Positions 28,801 through 40,800 of a stretch of 64,000 nt of DNA are shown here, in pieces (the first letter of the stretch is position 1; every line of letters begins with the position of its first letter). The stretch comes from Cristatella mucedo (taxonomy: Eukaryota; Bryozoa; Phylactolaemata; Cristatellidae): contig WPIO01000119.1 in NCBI GenBank assembly GCA_009760855.2, positions 676,001-740,000 on the forward strand, read 5' to 3'. Both the position numbers and the translations under genes were made by a program. The notes beneath the pieces were generated by a model. It was not told the DNA's origin and did not search any database. It saw only the letters and a list, made by a program, of their open reading frames with translations.

Positions 28801-31800
28801 GCAGAGTTTTGCAATAGCTGCAATCGCCTGATCGCACATGCTGGTAGGCCAGTAAGCAGTGAATTGCAGAAGTCGAGACGGGATGTCACGAATGCATGGA
28901 CCAACTTGGACGTGGTATCTTTATCTAAACAAGCCCGAATTTTAGCAATGTTATGAAGCTGAAAATATGCGGATTTGACTGTGGAACTGATATGGTCGTC
29001 TAACGAGAGGTTGCTTTTGAATATGACACATAGATTTTGAGCTGATTCAACTGGAGATATGCTGGCAGAGCCAATTTTGAGAGTCAGCCTTTCAAATCTC
29101 TGGATCACACTGGGTTTGCCCATAACTAGCAAGTTAGTTTTATCATCATTGCACAACAGTCAGGGTAATACAACGCACCATTTCGCAGACTCATGTTCTC
29201 CTTTTATAATATGGTAGACAATGAGTTCGACAACACTACTACTAATAATAAGAATAATAATAACAATACATTTCATATAGCACCACCATATAACTCAATA
29301 TCTTTCTAAGCACTGTACAACTACATTATGTTTAGAGGTAGTATGCTCAATAAAACCAAAAATAACATGGTTAGGGGTGATATGCACACGGTCAGCATGC
29401 AAGTATGGTTAGTAGCAGCATGCGCACTGTCAGCATGCATAATTACATGATGGTTGAATCCCAGGGATCCACGAAATGCTGTGGCCCGTGCCTTAAGTTC
29501 ATAAGCTCCCAAAGCCGTGAATTCACTTCCCACTTGTGTCACGATGCTCCCTGACTTGACCACATTTAAAATGAAACTAAAACGCATCTATTTGTAACAG
29601 CATTTAGTGGGTCCCTGTGATAACTAGAAGTTTTGTTCAAGTAGAGTTAAACTCACATGAGCAATTGTAGCCTCTGTGTCTTAGCGCAGGAGGTAAGGTG
29701 CTGGCTTTTCACGATACGGGTTGTGGGTTCGAATCCGGGGATACACAAATCAGCCAGCCGAATAGTACTTGCTATTTGGAACTCGTGCTTCCGGTAAGTA
29801 GGCATGGCTTCGCGAAAAGTGGTAGCTGACACCTCGGAACCAGTTACAGGCCTTCTTTAGCATCAGTGCATTATGCTATTCTATCAAGCTGCTACTCTAT
29901 CAATACCGAAGATTACAGTACCCTGCAACTTTTTAGGCAAATATTGTACTTATAGTTGAAAACAGAAGCCTCCAACACTGCTCAATAATATTTTGACATC
30001 TTAGGAGCATATATTGCGTAATGCTAGACCTCTTGCTTTATAAACAATCTGCCCCACTTTGATTCTAGGTGACTTTACTGATTCAGCCATGAATAGTCTG
30101 CATGAGCTTGACAAGAGTCTACACCAGTTTCACTGAATAAGATCAACCACTGAGAAATGCATATTTTGATCACTTTGCTGCTAGTTTACATTTATCCGTA
30201 CAAATTCCGTGTGGGTTTTCAATTAGGTGCCTGACTGTGGCAGCTCATTGGGGTATTAGGAGTCGGTTAATCTGGTTCTCTGTTCTACTTACACATGTTT
30301 TCCTTATTTAGCATTGAGTTATTCCTCGAATGCCTCTCTGTTATCGCATTGCTATTCTTGCAATTGTAACTCATTTTCCGAAGCACAGGCCTCTGAGCTT
30401 AGGAAAATGAGATTCGTCGTACTCTCTCGGACTTAATTCAATATAGTTGACTAGTGTTTGTGTGTGTACTTGTTTGCGTTCGTGCATGTGTGCACGTATT
30501 TTGTCTCTAACTCTCCTTCACTCTCTCACTGACTATTTATCTTTTTTTTACTGGCTATTTATTCGGCGTACATGGATATGATTGAACCTGTCTTGTGTTT
30601 CTGCTTTTTAGTCAAGGCGGTGCAACCGCTTTGGTAAATTGGAACAACTATGTTGCTAATCGGCAAGATGGTGGAGCTAGGATACAAATAATTAATGCCG
30701 ACGTCAATCTTCCATCATTATGGACCTGCACTTATGTCAGTTCAAGTGGTAAAAGTGCAACCGGTACGATTACAGTGACAGTACTGCCTTATCCTGAAAT
30801 ATCAGGCCTGCAGGATACAATTGTCACGACTGGATCTGTTGCCGTGTTTACTTGCCGAGTGCGTCCTCTGAGAGCAGCTACATTCAAGTGGTACAAGAAT
30901 GGTATGGACGTTCCGCTATTGAAGTATGTCTCTGCTTTAAGTGCCGATGGTTTTTATTCCAGTAAGTTTATTATATTTGAGTTTGGCAAGATTATTAATT
31001 TTTTTTCTTAGCGTGTTCAGTCAAGACTTTGACTTTGATGTATCAGTGCTGAAACAGGTGTGTCGTAACACGGGCTTATGCTAGCTTAGCATGATAGCTG
31101 AATTCCACAACGCAACTTCCTTATTAGGAGGTAAAGCAGTATTAACACAGTGCCACATGTGCACCGAGCAGTTCGTTTAATCGGCTACTATCGTGAGCAT
31201 GCCGAAATTAGTCATAAAATTCCTACCATCCTTCTCGAAATGCAATTGAGACCTAACATGAGATGTAGGTGAGCATTTTCCTATGGCAAGTTCCTGTGGC
31301 TTGCTGCCCTTCCGTTGCGAGCAGCTCAGTGCCGAGATGTGGCTCAAATATGTCAAGTGTTGTCATCTAGTAACCACATGATTTGGTTGTTGCCAAGTCT
31401 TTTTACTAGCTTTGCAGGTCCGGCAGAAAAGTTTGTCGTTTGGGCATGCTTCTTTGAAGTATTAATACCTCGGCATGTCATCAGTGAGACAGCTCCTGAA
31501 ATATTCGTAAAGTTTCTTTGGTCATTATGTGTACAGTTTTTTCTGTACAAGAGGTGCTCAATGAAACTATTGGGATTTCCTCATTGCTAAACTAGATTTG
31601 CTTTTGTTTCCAAACAGAACCACACCTACATTTGCTATTAAAATCTGGTTTATTTAGGATATCATATCCTTTGCATGGAAGCTGAAAACTCAACTGCGAG
31701 TGCTTCAGCTTTGCACGGCTGTCAAACAGGCAAACGATATTATATTGGGTAAAATTTGACGATGCTCTTTGCTGGAAACGTTTCCCGAAGCTTAGCTCAA

Positions 31801-34800
31801 CACAGCCTCCATCTGACTGCTGACCTTGATCGACCCTGGAGCCTAATCAAACACAAGAACGACAATAACAATCTCAGACCATGGCCCCGGGTGTTTATGT
31901 GACCTGTTTACCTGATCGGACTCCAGTCTTTAATAAGAGAGAGGCTCTGCCTTTTCAAGCTTATTTTAAAGTGCGAAACGCTCAAGACTTGTATGGCCTG
32001 TTTTACCTTAACTTGCCAATTAATTGCGTGTTAACTATGTAGATGTGTAGGCTGAAGCTTGTCAAAGCTGCCGAGCCCAGAGGTTATCCAGCTTCTTTGG
32101 ATTGTCCATTGCAGTCATTGCTGGAACTTAAGGAAGATTGCTCTTCAGAAAGATTACTCGTCCAAATACAGTTGTTTTGTCAGCTATAACAGTTGCTCGA
32201 GACTAGGATCGTCTGTTTGATTAAGTCTTATGGTCTTTGTTTTGTTAAGAGCAACATAGAATTTACTGCCTTGACTTGGCATAAGTTAATGTTCAGCCGT
32301 GAGTATAATTTTAGGCTGTTACACTTTGTAGTTGAATTTGCTCGACATGCTCTTTTTATTGTAGCTGCGTACAGAATCCTATTAGATTGACTGCAAACGA
32401 TGACCATGCTCCCAAGTATAATACCCCTTCGCTAATTTGTTATGTAGTTTAAGATTTGCATCAAGCATTTAGCATATTAAGGTAAATTTCTAGAAAATGC
32501 TGGGAAAATTCTGTCCAGCAATCTTACGTTTGTTTAGGGTACCTTGCAAAAAGACAAACATGTTATAAATGGTATCACAAGTTTTGTCGATTTCTATATC
32601 ACAGGAAAAAATTATTATTACAACCATGTCTAACTAGAAAATTAACCGGAAGAAACATCTACAAATATAATGTCCGATCGTCAGTTCTTTTATAAATTTT
32701 GAAAACTCTTTTGTACTTCAGCAGAGGTCTACTTTTAGCATGCCTACTCTGACCCAACTTGATACGTCGGCCGGGTGGCTGTGTTTTGCTGTGACCTGAG
32801 CGATTGTCATTTACTTTCCTTGTTTCGTTTTGTTTCTCTGATCTTTTACTTTTCTTTTAGCGTTTAGTATGCTTCAGGCATTAAGCTTTCCTTGGTAGCC
32901 GCGTCTTCGACCCGGTAATAGTAGAATAAATTAATTTATCAGTGGAGTTTCGACAACGGCTTTTTTTTAAATAAATTTGGTAAACGACCCTGTTAGCACT
33001 TCTGCACGTATCAGCTCCGCTCTCATGTCTTGGTCTTTGAGAATTTCAACACGGGGACAGACAGTTAAAGTGAAACCTTTGCAGAGGTGTGTTGGTTGGT
33101 CTACGCCTGTATTCCTCCCATTTCCGTGAGGTAGCATAAAGTCTAGATAGCTGCTATAGCACAGCTGTGTTTCGGTTGTTTCTATAAACACAGCCGGAGA
33201 GTTAAAATGTCTCATATCAATCTCCATAATTTTTTTTTCATGGCTGCTTTGGTCATAGTGACTTAAGCCATTGGGCAAGGGCTTAATTTTTTGCTGCGAT
33301 CATGTCTGTTATAATAAACTCAACTAAGTTTTCCTTAATTTTTATGTATTTCGAATGTTCGTAATTTCATTGCATATGAGCCGTGATCGAACGCCCATAT
33401 GAATGCCTACCTGCTGCATTCTCAAAAGTTGATACCGAAGGTTTTTTATTAAATGTATTTTTTAGCCCTTACAATCTCCAATGTTGACAAAGCAGACATT
33501 AGCGTCATCACATGTACTGCTTCTAACACTTTGGCGATTCGCAAGAAAGGTGTCAGGCTAATAGTCACAGGTATGTGGTTATCGTTGGTTTTATTTTGAA
33601 CTTACATACTTCTGTTTAGTTTTTAACCTGAGCATGTACACTTGGTTTCCTTTTACCTCCAGATCCGACAACTGTCAGTATTGCTGCCATTCTGGACAAC
33701 CCGGTTGCAGGCAAGCCTGGTAACTTCCCGGTAAACCGTAATACGACGACAATAAGATTTTTATGTGATTACACCTTGGATTCTAGTATCTCCGGGGAGA
33801 AAGTGGTGTGGCAAATGCATGCATATTCAGGTGACATCGATGAGAACACACTGGCACCAGATTTTGGCTTGCAACTATCTTCTGTCGAAACGCAAACATC
33901 CCAGAAGCAGTCCGCCTTGACTATTCAGTATACTCCGGAGAGCTCCCGGAAGATCTTGGGGAGTGTCAACTGTTCAGTGTTGTACCAAATTCTAGGCCAA
34001 TCCTTTAGGGCAGGATCAGGAAATTCCGGTCAAATAACCGTCACAGAAAGTGAGTACTACTATGTGTGTGCAATGATTTTTCTGTGTATTTTCTTCGGTA
34101 GAATGGCTAGTAATACTCTTAGCTTGTTTTGTAGTACCTCCACCATTAGAGATTACCACTGTCGCACAGTTTCCTTACTGGATTATCGGTGTGATCGTTG
34201 CTGCACTTTTTCTCATTCTTCTGGTATTCCTCATCATCTTTTGCGTTCAGCGGAATAAAGGAGAGCAATACTATGGTGAGTTTGTCTTTAACATCTGTAT
34301 TGTAAAGTTATTCATGTGTTATTAGCCTACAGTGTCTTTCGAAAATGCCTATTTCTTTTTCTGGCTTTTGCTAACTTCACTTGATTTAATAACATGGTTC
34401 TGGTTTCTGCTTGCAATGCATAGCTTTGCCTTGGCTACATGTAAAGCTGTATATTCATATCACGGCTTTGCTTGCTACAGTTGGAAAAAAGGAAATGGAC
34501 GCTGGTCATGATCCCAAAGAAGACAGGCCTACGTGGCAGGACTTCAACCGTCCGTGAGTTGGATTTCTACTTTGTATATTGGATGTTTGATCTTAATTTG
34601 TATTATTTTTATGGGCTGCGTGTCTTAGTAATCAAAATGAGTGTCTGACACAAATTGAGTCAAACAGCCAATAGGCAGGGAGAGGCAACACTTAAAAATT
34701 TTGGCCTCAGTGGAACAGGATAAGGTAAGCTGTTTTGGTTGTAGCTAGTGGACCTCTGCACTTGTTCGGATGATGCGACTAATCCGGTTTTTCACGTGGT

Positions 34801-37800
34801 GTATGTCAATGCTCCTTCTGTGTGGTGTAAAACACTCGTATGAGAGAACAAATGATATTGGCTGGCTTGCTGCCGGTTTCTCTTTATTTGATAGTAAATA
34901 GCTTTCATATTTACAGGCTAACATGCTGGACTTTGTAGTTGTTAAATGCATATGCTGACCTCTTCCTTCCATGTGTAATCACTTAATTCTAGTACCTTAG
35001 TAAAGCTCTGCTCATATATTTATCTTAAATTGAACTGCCAGCAGAAAGATTCTGGGTAGTTAGTTTCTGCTCGATATTATCATGCCTGCTAATCTTGCAA
35101 ATGGATCGTCAATCCAAGCTTTCTGGTGCAGCTTTCCACCCTAGTGAGTGACAGCTGTCTGCAATATTGCTGCCCTCCTCAATCAGTGGTGCAGCCCCTG
35201 TTCACAGCATGCTCATTTGTTAGTGCAAACAGACCGAGCTGCCTCCAATCCTAAGATAAAGTGGCTTTTTTCTGCCGTGCCATATGATTGGCCTTATTGC
35301 ATAGGATCTCCTTGCTTGCTTCGCCTGGCACACTTGTAAACTGCAGCTTCTTCGGGATGATTTAGGATTGAGTAAAAGCTATTTGTACTATTTCTGTGTC
35401 TGGTGCCCGAATAGATAGAGGAGACTGCCCTGGTTAGAGAAGCTGTCGAATGGAACAGGGTGTCGTCAGCTGTATCTTCATGTCCACTGGACCCGACTGT
35501 ATGCCACAGCAAATGAGCAATCACTTGATTTTGCAGATTGTGTATCATGCATTTGCTGCTGCATTGGCAAACTTAGCTGCTCTGCACTGCATCCTCCTGT
35601 AAATTGGGACGGCAGGTGGCCAGCAGCACCCTTGCTGTTGGCTTTGTCAGCCGGACATTCACTGTTTTGTGAACTGTTTTGTGCAAGAGTGAGCCTGTGT
35701 TCCCAAACAGATGGAACACTTGTAGGCAACTGTACTCAGCAACGTGTACTTACCAACTCCAGTGCAATTTAACCAAGGTGTTGGAGGGGCCACCCAGCCT
35801 AGTTGGGGAGCCAGGCTGACAACTACATTGACGACAACATATATACACGTGGCACTGCTATAGGCTGGTGTACGCACTCTTAACATACGATCACTACAGA
35901 ACAAACTGATCATGCAGGGAAAGTATTTTCACTGCCTGCTGGCCATCGATTGCTTGTGGCCTGTCTCTGACAGCTCGACATGACCCTGCAGTGGTCCACT
36001 CGGCTGTTGGGATGTTATGAAAGCTCTGCACTCAGCTCTGCTTCAACTTGAATATTTGGCTAGTGGAGTGAACGGTACGAGGTAATATTTCCTCTGAATG
36101 AAACACTGAAACACTTTTAGGGTCAAAGCCTTAAGCATCGATAAAATGCCCCCTGGCATACGTGCATTGCAATGATTTGAGCGATATGGTCGGCCACGTT
36201 GGAGGACGACCACGATTTGTAGGCACGAAGCATCTACAGCCCTCGTGTAGCTTTCCTGCTTTATTTAATAATAATAATACTAATACATTTGTAGTGCACC
36301 CTCAGAGAGCTAAATCTCTATCTAGGCACTTTAAAGATACCGTATTGAAAGCATTACCAAGTGATTGGTGGTATCAGCAGCACACAGCAGATACGTGCAC
36401 ACGAAAAACCAACCTAAAAGACCCACCAAATAGAGTAATGAACAGGTGCATTCGCACTCACTGTGGTGAAATTCCCTTGGTATGTGCTTCCGAATTCAAC
36501 GTCTATCGTTAGCATGTAGGCATATACTGTAGCTAACACATTATTATGAATACTTCTTAGTACCTCAGATCTGTGTGCTCGGTCCATTTCTTTACTCAGT
36601 TTATACTCTCCCTCTTGCTGATGCGATCGCCAAGCACAATCTATATTTTTTGCCTATGCAGATGACACTGAATTGCACCATTGCTTTGATCCACCCCAGC
36701 CCACCATCATGTCAAATTCTCTATGCACCCTTGCTGCATGTACTGATGGCATCCGCACATGGATTTCAGCTAACTTTCTTAAGTTGAGTGACGACAAAAT
36801 TAATCGATTATTTATTGGCAAAACAAGTGTGATTCAGAAATTAGAAAACCTTACGCTCAAAGTTGGATCTGCCAGCATACTTTGCATTCAATTTCTACAC
36901 AATCTAGGTGTCCTGTTCCAAAGTGACCTTTATTTAGACAAACACATATCCACTATCAAGTCTGCATACTTTCAGCTCCATAAAATTACTAAAATTCGGG
37001 CATGTTTAGTCAGGGATAATACGTCGAACATAGTCCATGCATTTGCGACATCGTATTTGAACTTCTGCGACTCACTGCTTGCGGGTCCCTACATTTGCAA
37101 TAAGGTGCTTGCAGTTGGTGCAAAAACTCGGCAGCTAGGCTCATCTGTCGTTAGCAGTGAAATTGCGATATTACACCACTTCTCGCCGACCTGCACTGGC
37201 TCCCAATTAAGCAGCTCATTGACTTCAAAGTTCTGACACTTAATTTCTTTTTAAGTCCCTCAATTTTCTGGCTCCAGTCTACCTACCGGAACTACTCCCT
37301 CACCAGGCGAAGAATCGTACGACTGGCTTTTGTGACTCGAATAGTTTAGCCATACCTCGTACTAACGTCAAACCGCAGGAGAACGCACCTTTAGTTCATA
37401 TGCTCCCAAAGCCTGGAACTCACTACCGACACGTGTCACAGCGTCCCCTGACATGACGATGTTTAAAAAGAAGCTTAAACGCACGTGTATGTTACAGCAT
37501 TTGGTGGGTCGCTTTGATTCATCCTTCATCCACAAGGTCGCGGGTTTGAATCCTGTGGTGGGCGATCCTTTATTGCTGCTTCAAGTGGTGGTGATAGCCG
37601 TAAAGGCTCATCTGTCGCTATACAAGAAAAGAGGCTGATTAATCGTCTAGTATTTATTTCGTGTTCATGTACCTGCTGCATGCTACTTGTGGATGTGACC
37701 AGCCTAACAATGGCAATGATTTCTCTGTAGCGTCTGTAAAATGCATATAGAGAGATTCAGTTCTCTGGGGACGCTATATAAATGTAATAGTAATACTATT

Positions 37801-40800
37801 TGAGAACTGTGTATTGTTGTCGATTAGGCTCCTTATCTGCCTTCTGATTGCTTCGGGAGGCTTTAATGATTTGGCACATTGCCGACAAAAGTCAAGCTGC
37901 AGTGAGATGGCTGGTTGTTGTTGTGTAGCTCTCATTCATATTCCCTAGCTCTGTATATCATATTTTCTGTAGCTCTGGTAGATATGTTCATGGAGCATGT
38001 CTCCTGCTGACAGACTCGTCACTGTTGTCAAGTCATGTGACTCGTTGCATGTCAAAAAGCACCACACATGTACAACGGGTTTTCCTACTTAATATCTAGC
38101 TGCAGTTTATCTGTGATGTAAAGATTGCCCACTCTAGCTGCGACAAGAAATACACTAGAGTCCATAGAGGAGTCTCTATAGAGGAGTCTCTATAGAGGAG
38201 TCTCTATGGACTTTGGCGGATTTTTCTGCATCCCCTTTGCTCGGTTTTCACGTCCTAGTCAGGGCTCAGCTGGCCGAATAGGGCAAGAGTCTTGGTGTCC
38301 TGAAGGACTTTCCCAAGCACCGTCAGACGAAGTGAGATGGATATGTGAGTTGGTTTGCAAGTTTGCCAATGCCGAGTTTTTTACTCTTGTGTTGCTACTG
38401 CATGCTTGTTGGGTCAGCTGCTGCTAGTCGTAATGGCTCACTAGGTAAGGCGTTGCTTTTCACGACCTGGGCTCCTAGGTTGTCAGTTCGAATGCTGTGG
38501 TGGGCGATCCTTTATCGCCACTGCAAGCATTGGTGATCGCCGTCAAGGCTCTTCTGTCGCCATACAAAAAGAGGCGGTTAAATCAGCTAGCATTTTTTAT
38601 CTTAGGCTTTGCCTCCTCGCCCACCCTTTCCACCTTCGAGCATTATTGGGGTTCGGACAGCCAAGAAGGCATCTAAAGTACCTGGTGCCTATGTGCTATA
38701 TAGATCTACTGTGAATCGGCAAAATGTCCACTCAAATGATTAAAAATGAGCTTTAACCCTAGCTAATTGTGCATGAGCAGAGAAAGTACCATATCCGAAG
38801 TGGCTTCAAAAAGATATCCCATCGCCGTAATGTCATGTGGCCTTAAAAAACAATGTCTAGTTAACTGATGTCGATGTAGCAAATTGATTTGGCTTGCCGG
38901 CAATCGGCTGTGTCAGTTCCATTGGCATGTCCCTGTGGTAGTGACAAAGTCCAGTCATCAACTAACTTCTTTAAGTTGGCAATATTTGTTCAGGGGCCCA
39001 CTTCCACCTTCATATAGCTTTTCAACCTTGATTAATTAATTGTGCGCACTGCTGAAACATTAAAAGCTGTTATTGGTCGGGGAAAGTAGTTTCTTGTTTT
39101 TAAATGTTTTTGCTGCACTGTGACATGATACCCAACAGAAAAAAAAATTCCTTGCATGTGTTTATTGACACGTGCAAGCCGCCTTCACAGCAGCTACAAC
39201 TGTCGCAAGAAGCAGTTGATGCAAAAATTAGTTGGTATTCTGTTAGGCCTAATCTGACTGAGGTCGTGGGCTCGAGCTCCGAGGCATATGTGAAGCACCT
39301 GAATAGAGATTAAGCTCTCTTGGGGTGATATATAAAAAAATTATATTCAATATTTAATAATCTGTCTGCATGTATGCATGCATGCATACCTGCCAGCTAG
39401 TGTGTGCTTATAGCAAACAAAATGGTTTCAAAACTTTCATTTATTTGTACACATATAAATGTGCTCAAAATTACCTAATTTTTCTTGCATTTTTTTATAC
39501 TTAGCCTAGTGACTCTCTGTTATGCATTGTTTTACTTTACAATTGCTTAGGCCCATGGAAAGTTTCATAGAATTTTAATTAAAAAAAGCGTTTCCATAGT
39601 GCCCTAAGAGAGCTAAATATCAAATCAGGCACTTCACATTTGCCACGGGCTCTATGCAGCGAACTCGGCCTTAAATACATTCACGTTTACTTTGGTCGTT
39701 AAAAGTAAGCAGCCGAACCACTGACCCAAACCAGACTAGGCCATGCATAATGAGTAGGCACTTACGTTTAAGCTAGCCAACGACTTCTTAGACGTTGTTT
39801 CCATTGCACGTGGCTTCTCTGACCTCTATTTTCATCGTCAAGTGTGTGCATCCTAATAATGGAGTTCGTCAGTTGCAATACTGGTCTTGGCCGTGCACAT
39901 TGGCCTAGTTAGCCCTACTGTTACAGAGCCCAGAATGGAGACCACTAGATTGACATCGTCTTTGACATCCCTGGTTAAGTTTTGCTTGCAGAGACTGTCA
40001 GTCTCCCATAACCGTGCACCATTCTTCACTAGAGTCAGAAACTGCATGCTGATCGCAAGTCTCATTTGTGGGGTGGTTATTCTCTCTTAAGTTTTCTTAC
40101 TTATAAAAAATATTGACTCCTCTGGCCTACTCTCCCTCTGCATTCGAACCGCTTAGCTTTGCATCTTGCCCACCTCGAACCTTATGGAGACCACGTCTTT
40201 TGTTTCATGAGCTTAAACTCACTCTTAACTTTTCTATCGGCAAATATCCCGACATCCACTTGGGGAGATGCTGTATAAGTGGCATTTGGGCTTAATCGGA
40301 GTCAGTCGGGATGTTTTGGTTATGTTGGGACTTTCAATTGTAAGGTGCTGCACGGGCTTCTGTCTTGCTGGTGGTTTGGCCTAGCCAAGCTATTATGCTC
40401 CCCCTCCGACCTAGGTCTGGCCGAGGTCGTGGGCACGAGCTCCTTGGCGTAGGTGACGCTTTTATAAACATCGGTTTCTCATAGGGTACTATGCAATGAA
40501 ATTATATATTGTTTTTGTATGGTAAGATCTAAGGGACCGTTGTATTCTGCTAGCATTTTGAGAAAATCTTGTGTCGGACTTTGTGGATTTGATGTTGAAG
40601 TCTTGCAGTCACCAGTAACAGTTTAGACTTCTCATCATTTCTTCACAGTCTAACAATCTACCAGTTTCGTAATTTTGTCACGATCCCATAAATGACATTT
40701 GTTGAAAATGTGGACCAGTTGAAGTTAGCAAATTGCAAGCATTGGCCAAGGCTTTATTGTGGTCACCCTTATTTTCTTGACCAGTGATCAAGATCCAGTG

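Noticed and set aside
28590-29156. 188-codon minus-strand frame as a host gene
   Set aside because: It is the C-terminus of a LINE-A reverse transcriptase with the element's own 3' UTR and tail; several other copies are in the window.
29680-29756. A functional tRNA gene
   Set aside because: The A and B boxes, D arm and part of the acceptor stem fit, but the anticodon stem does not pair. The sequence belongs to a tRNA-derived SINE-type head.
34050-34134. Hidden FNIII exon between Ig5 and the TM exon
   Set aside because: The interval is only 85 bp and is a complete intron with a good donor and acceptor.
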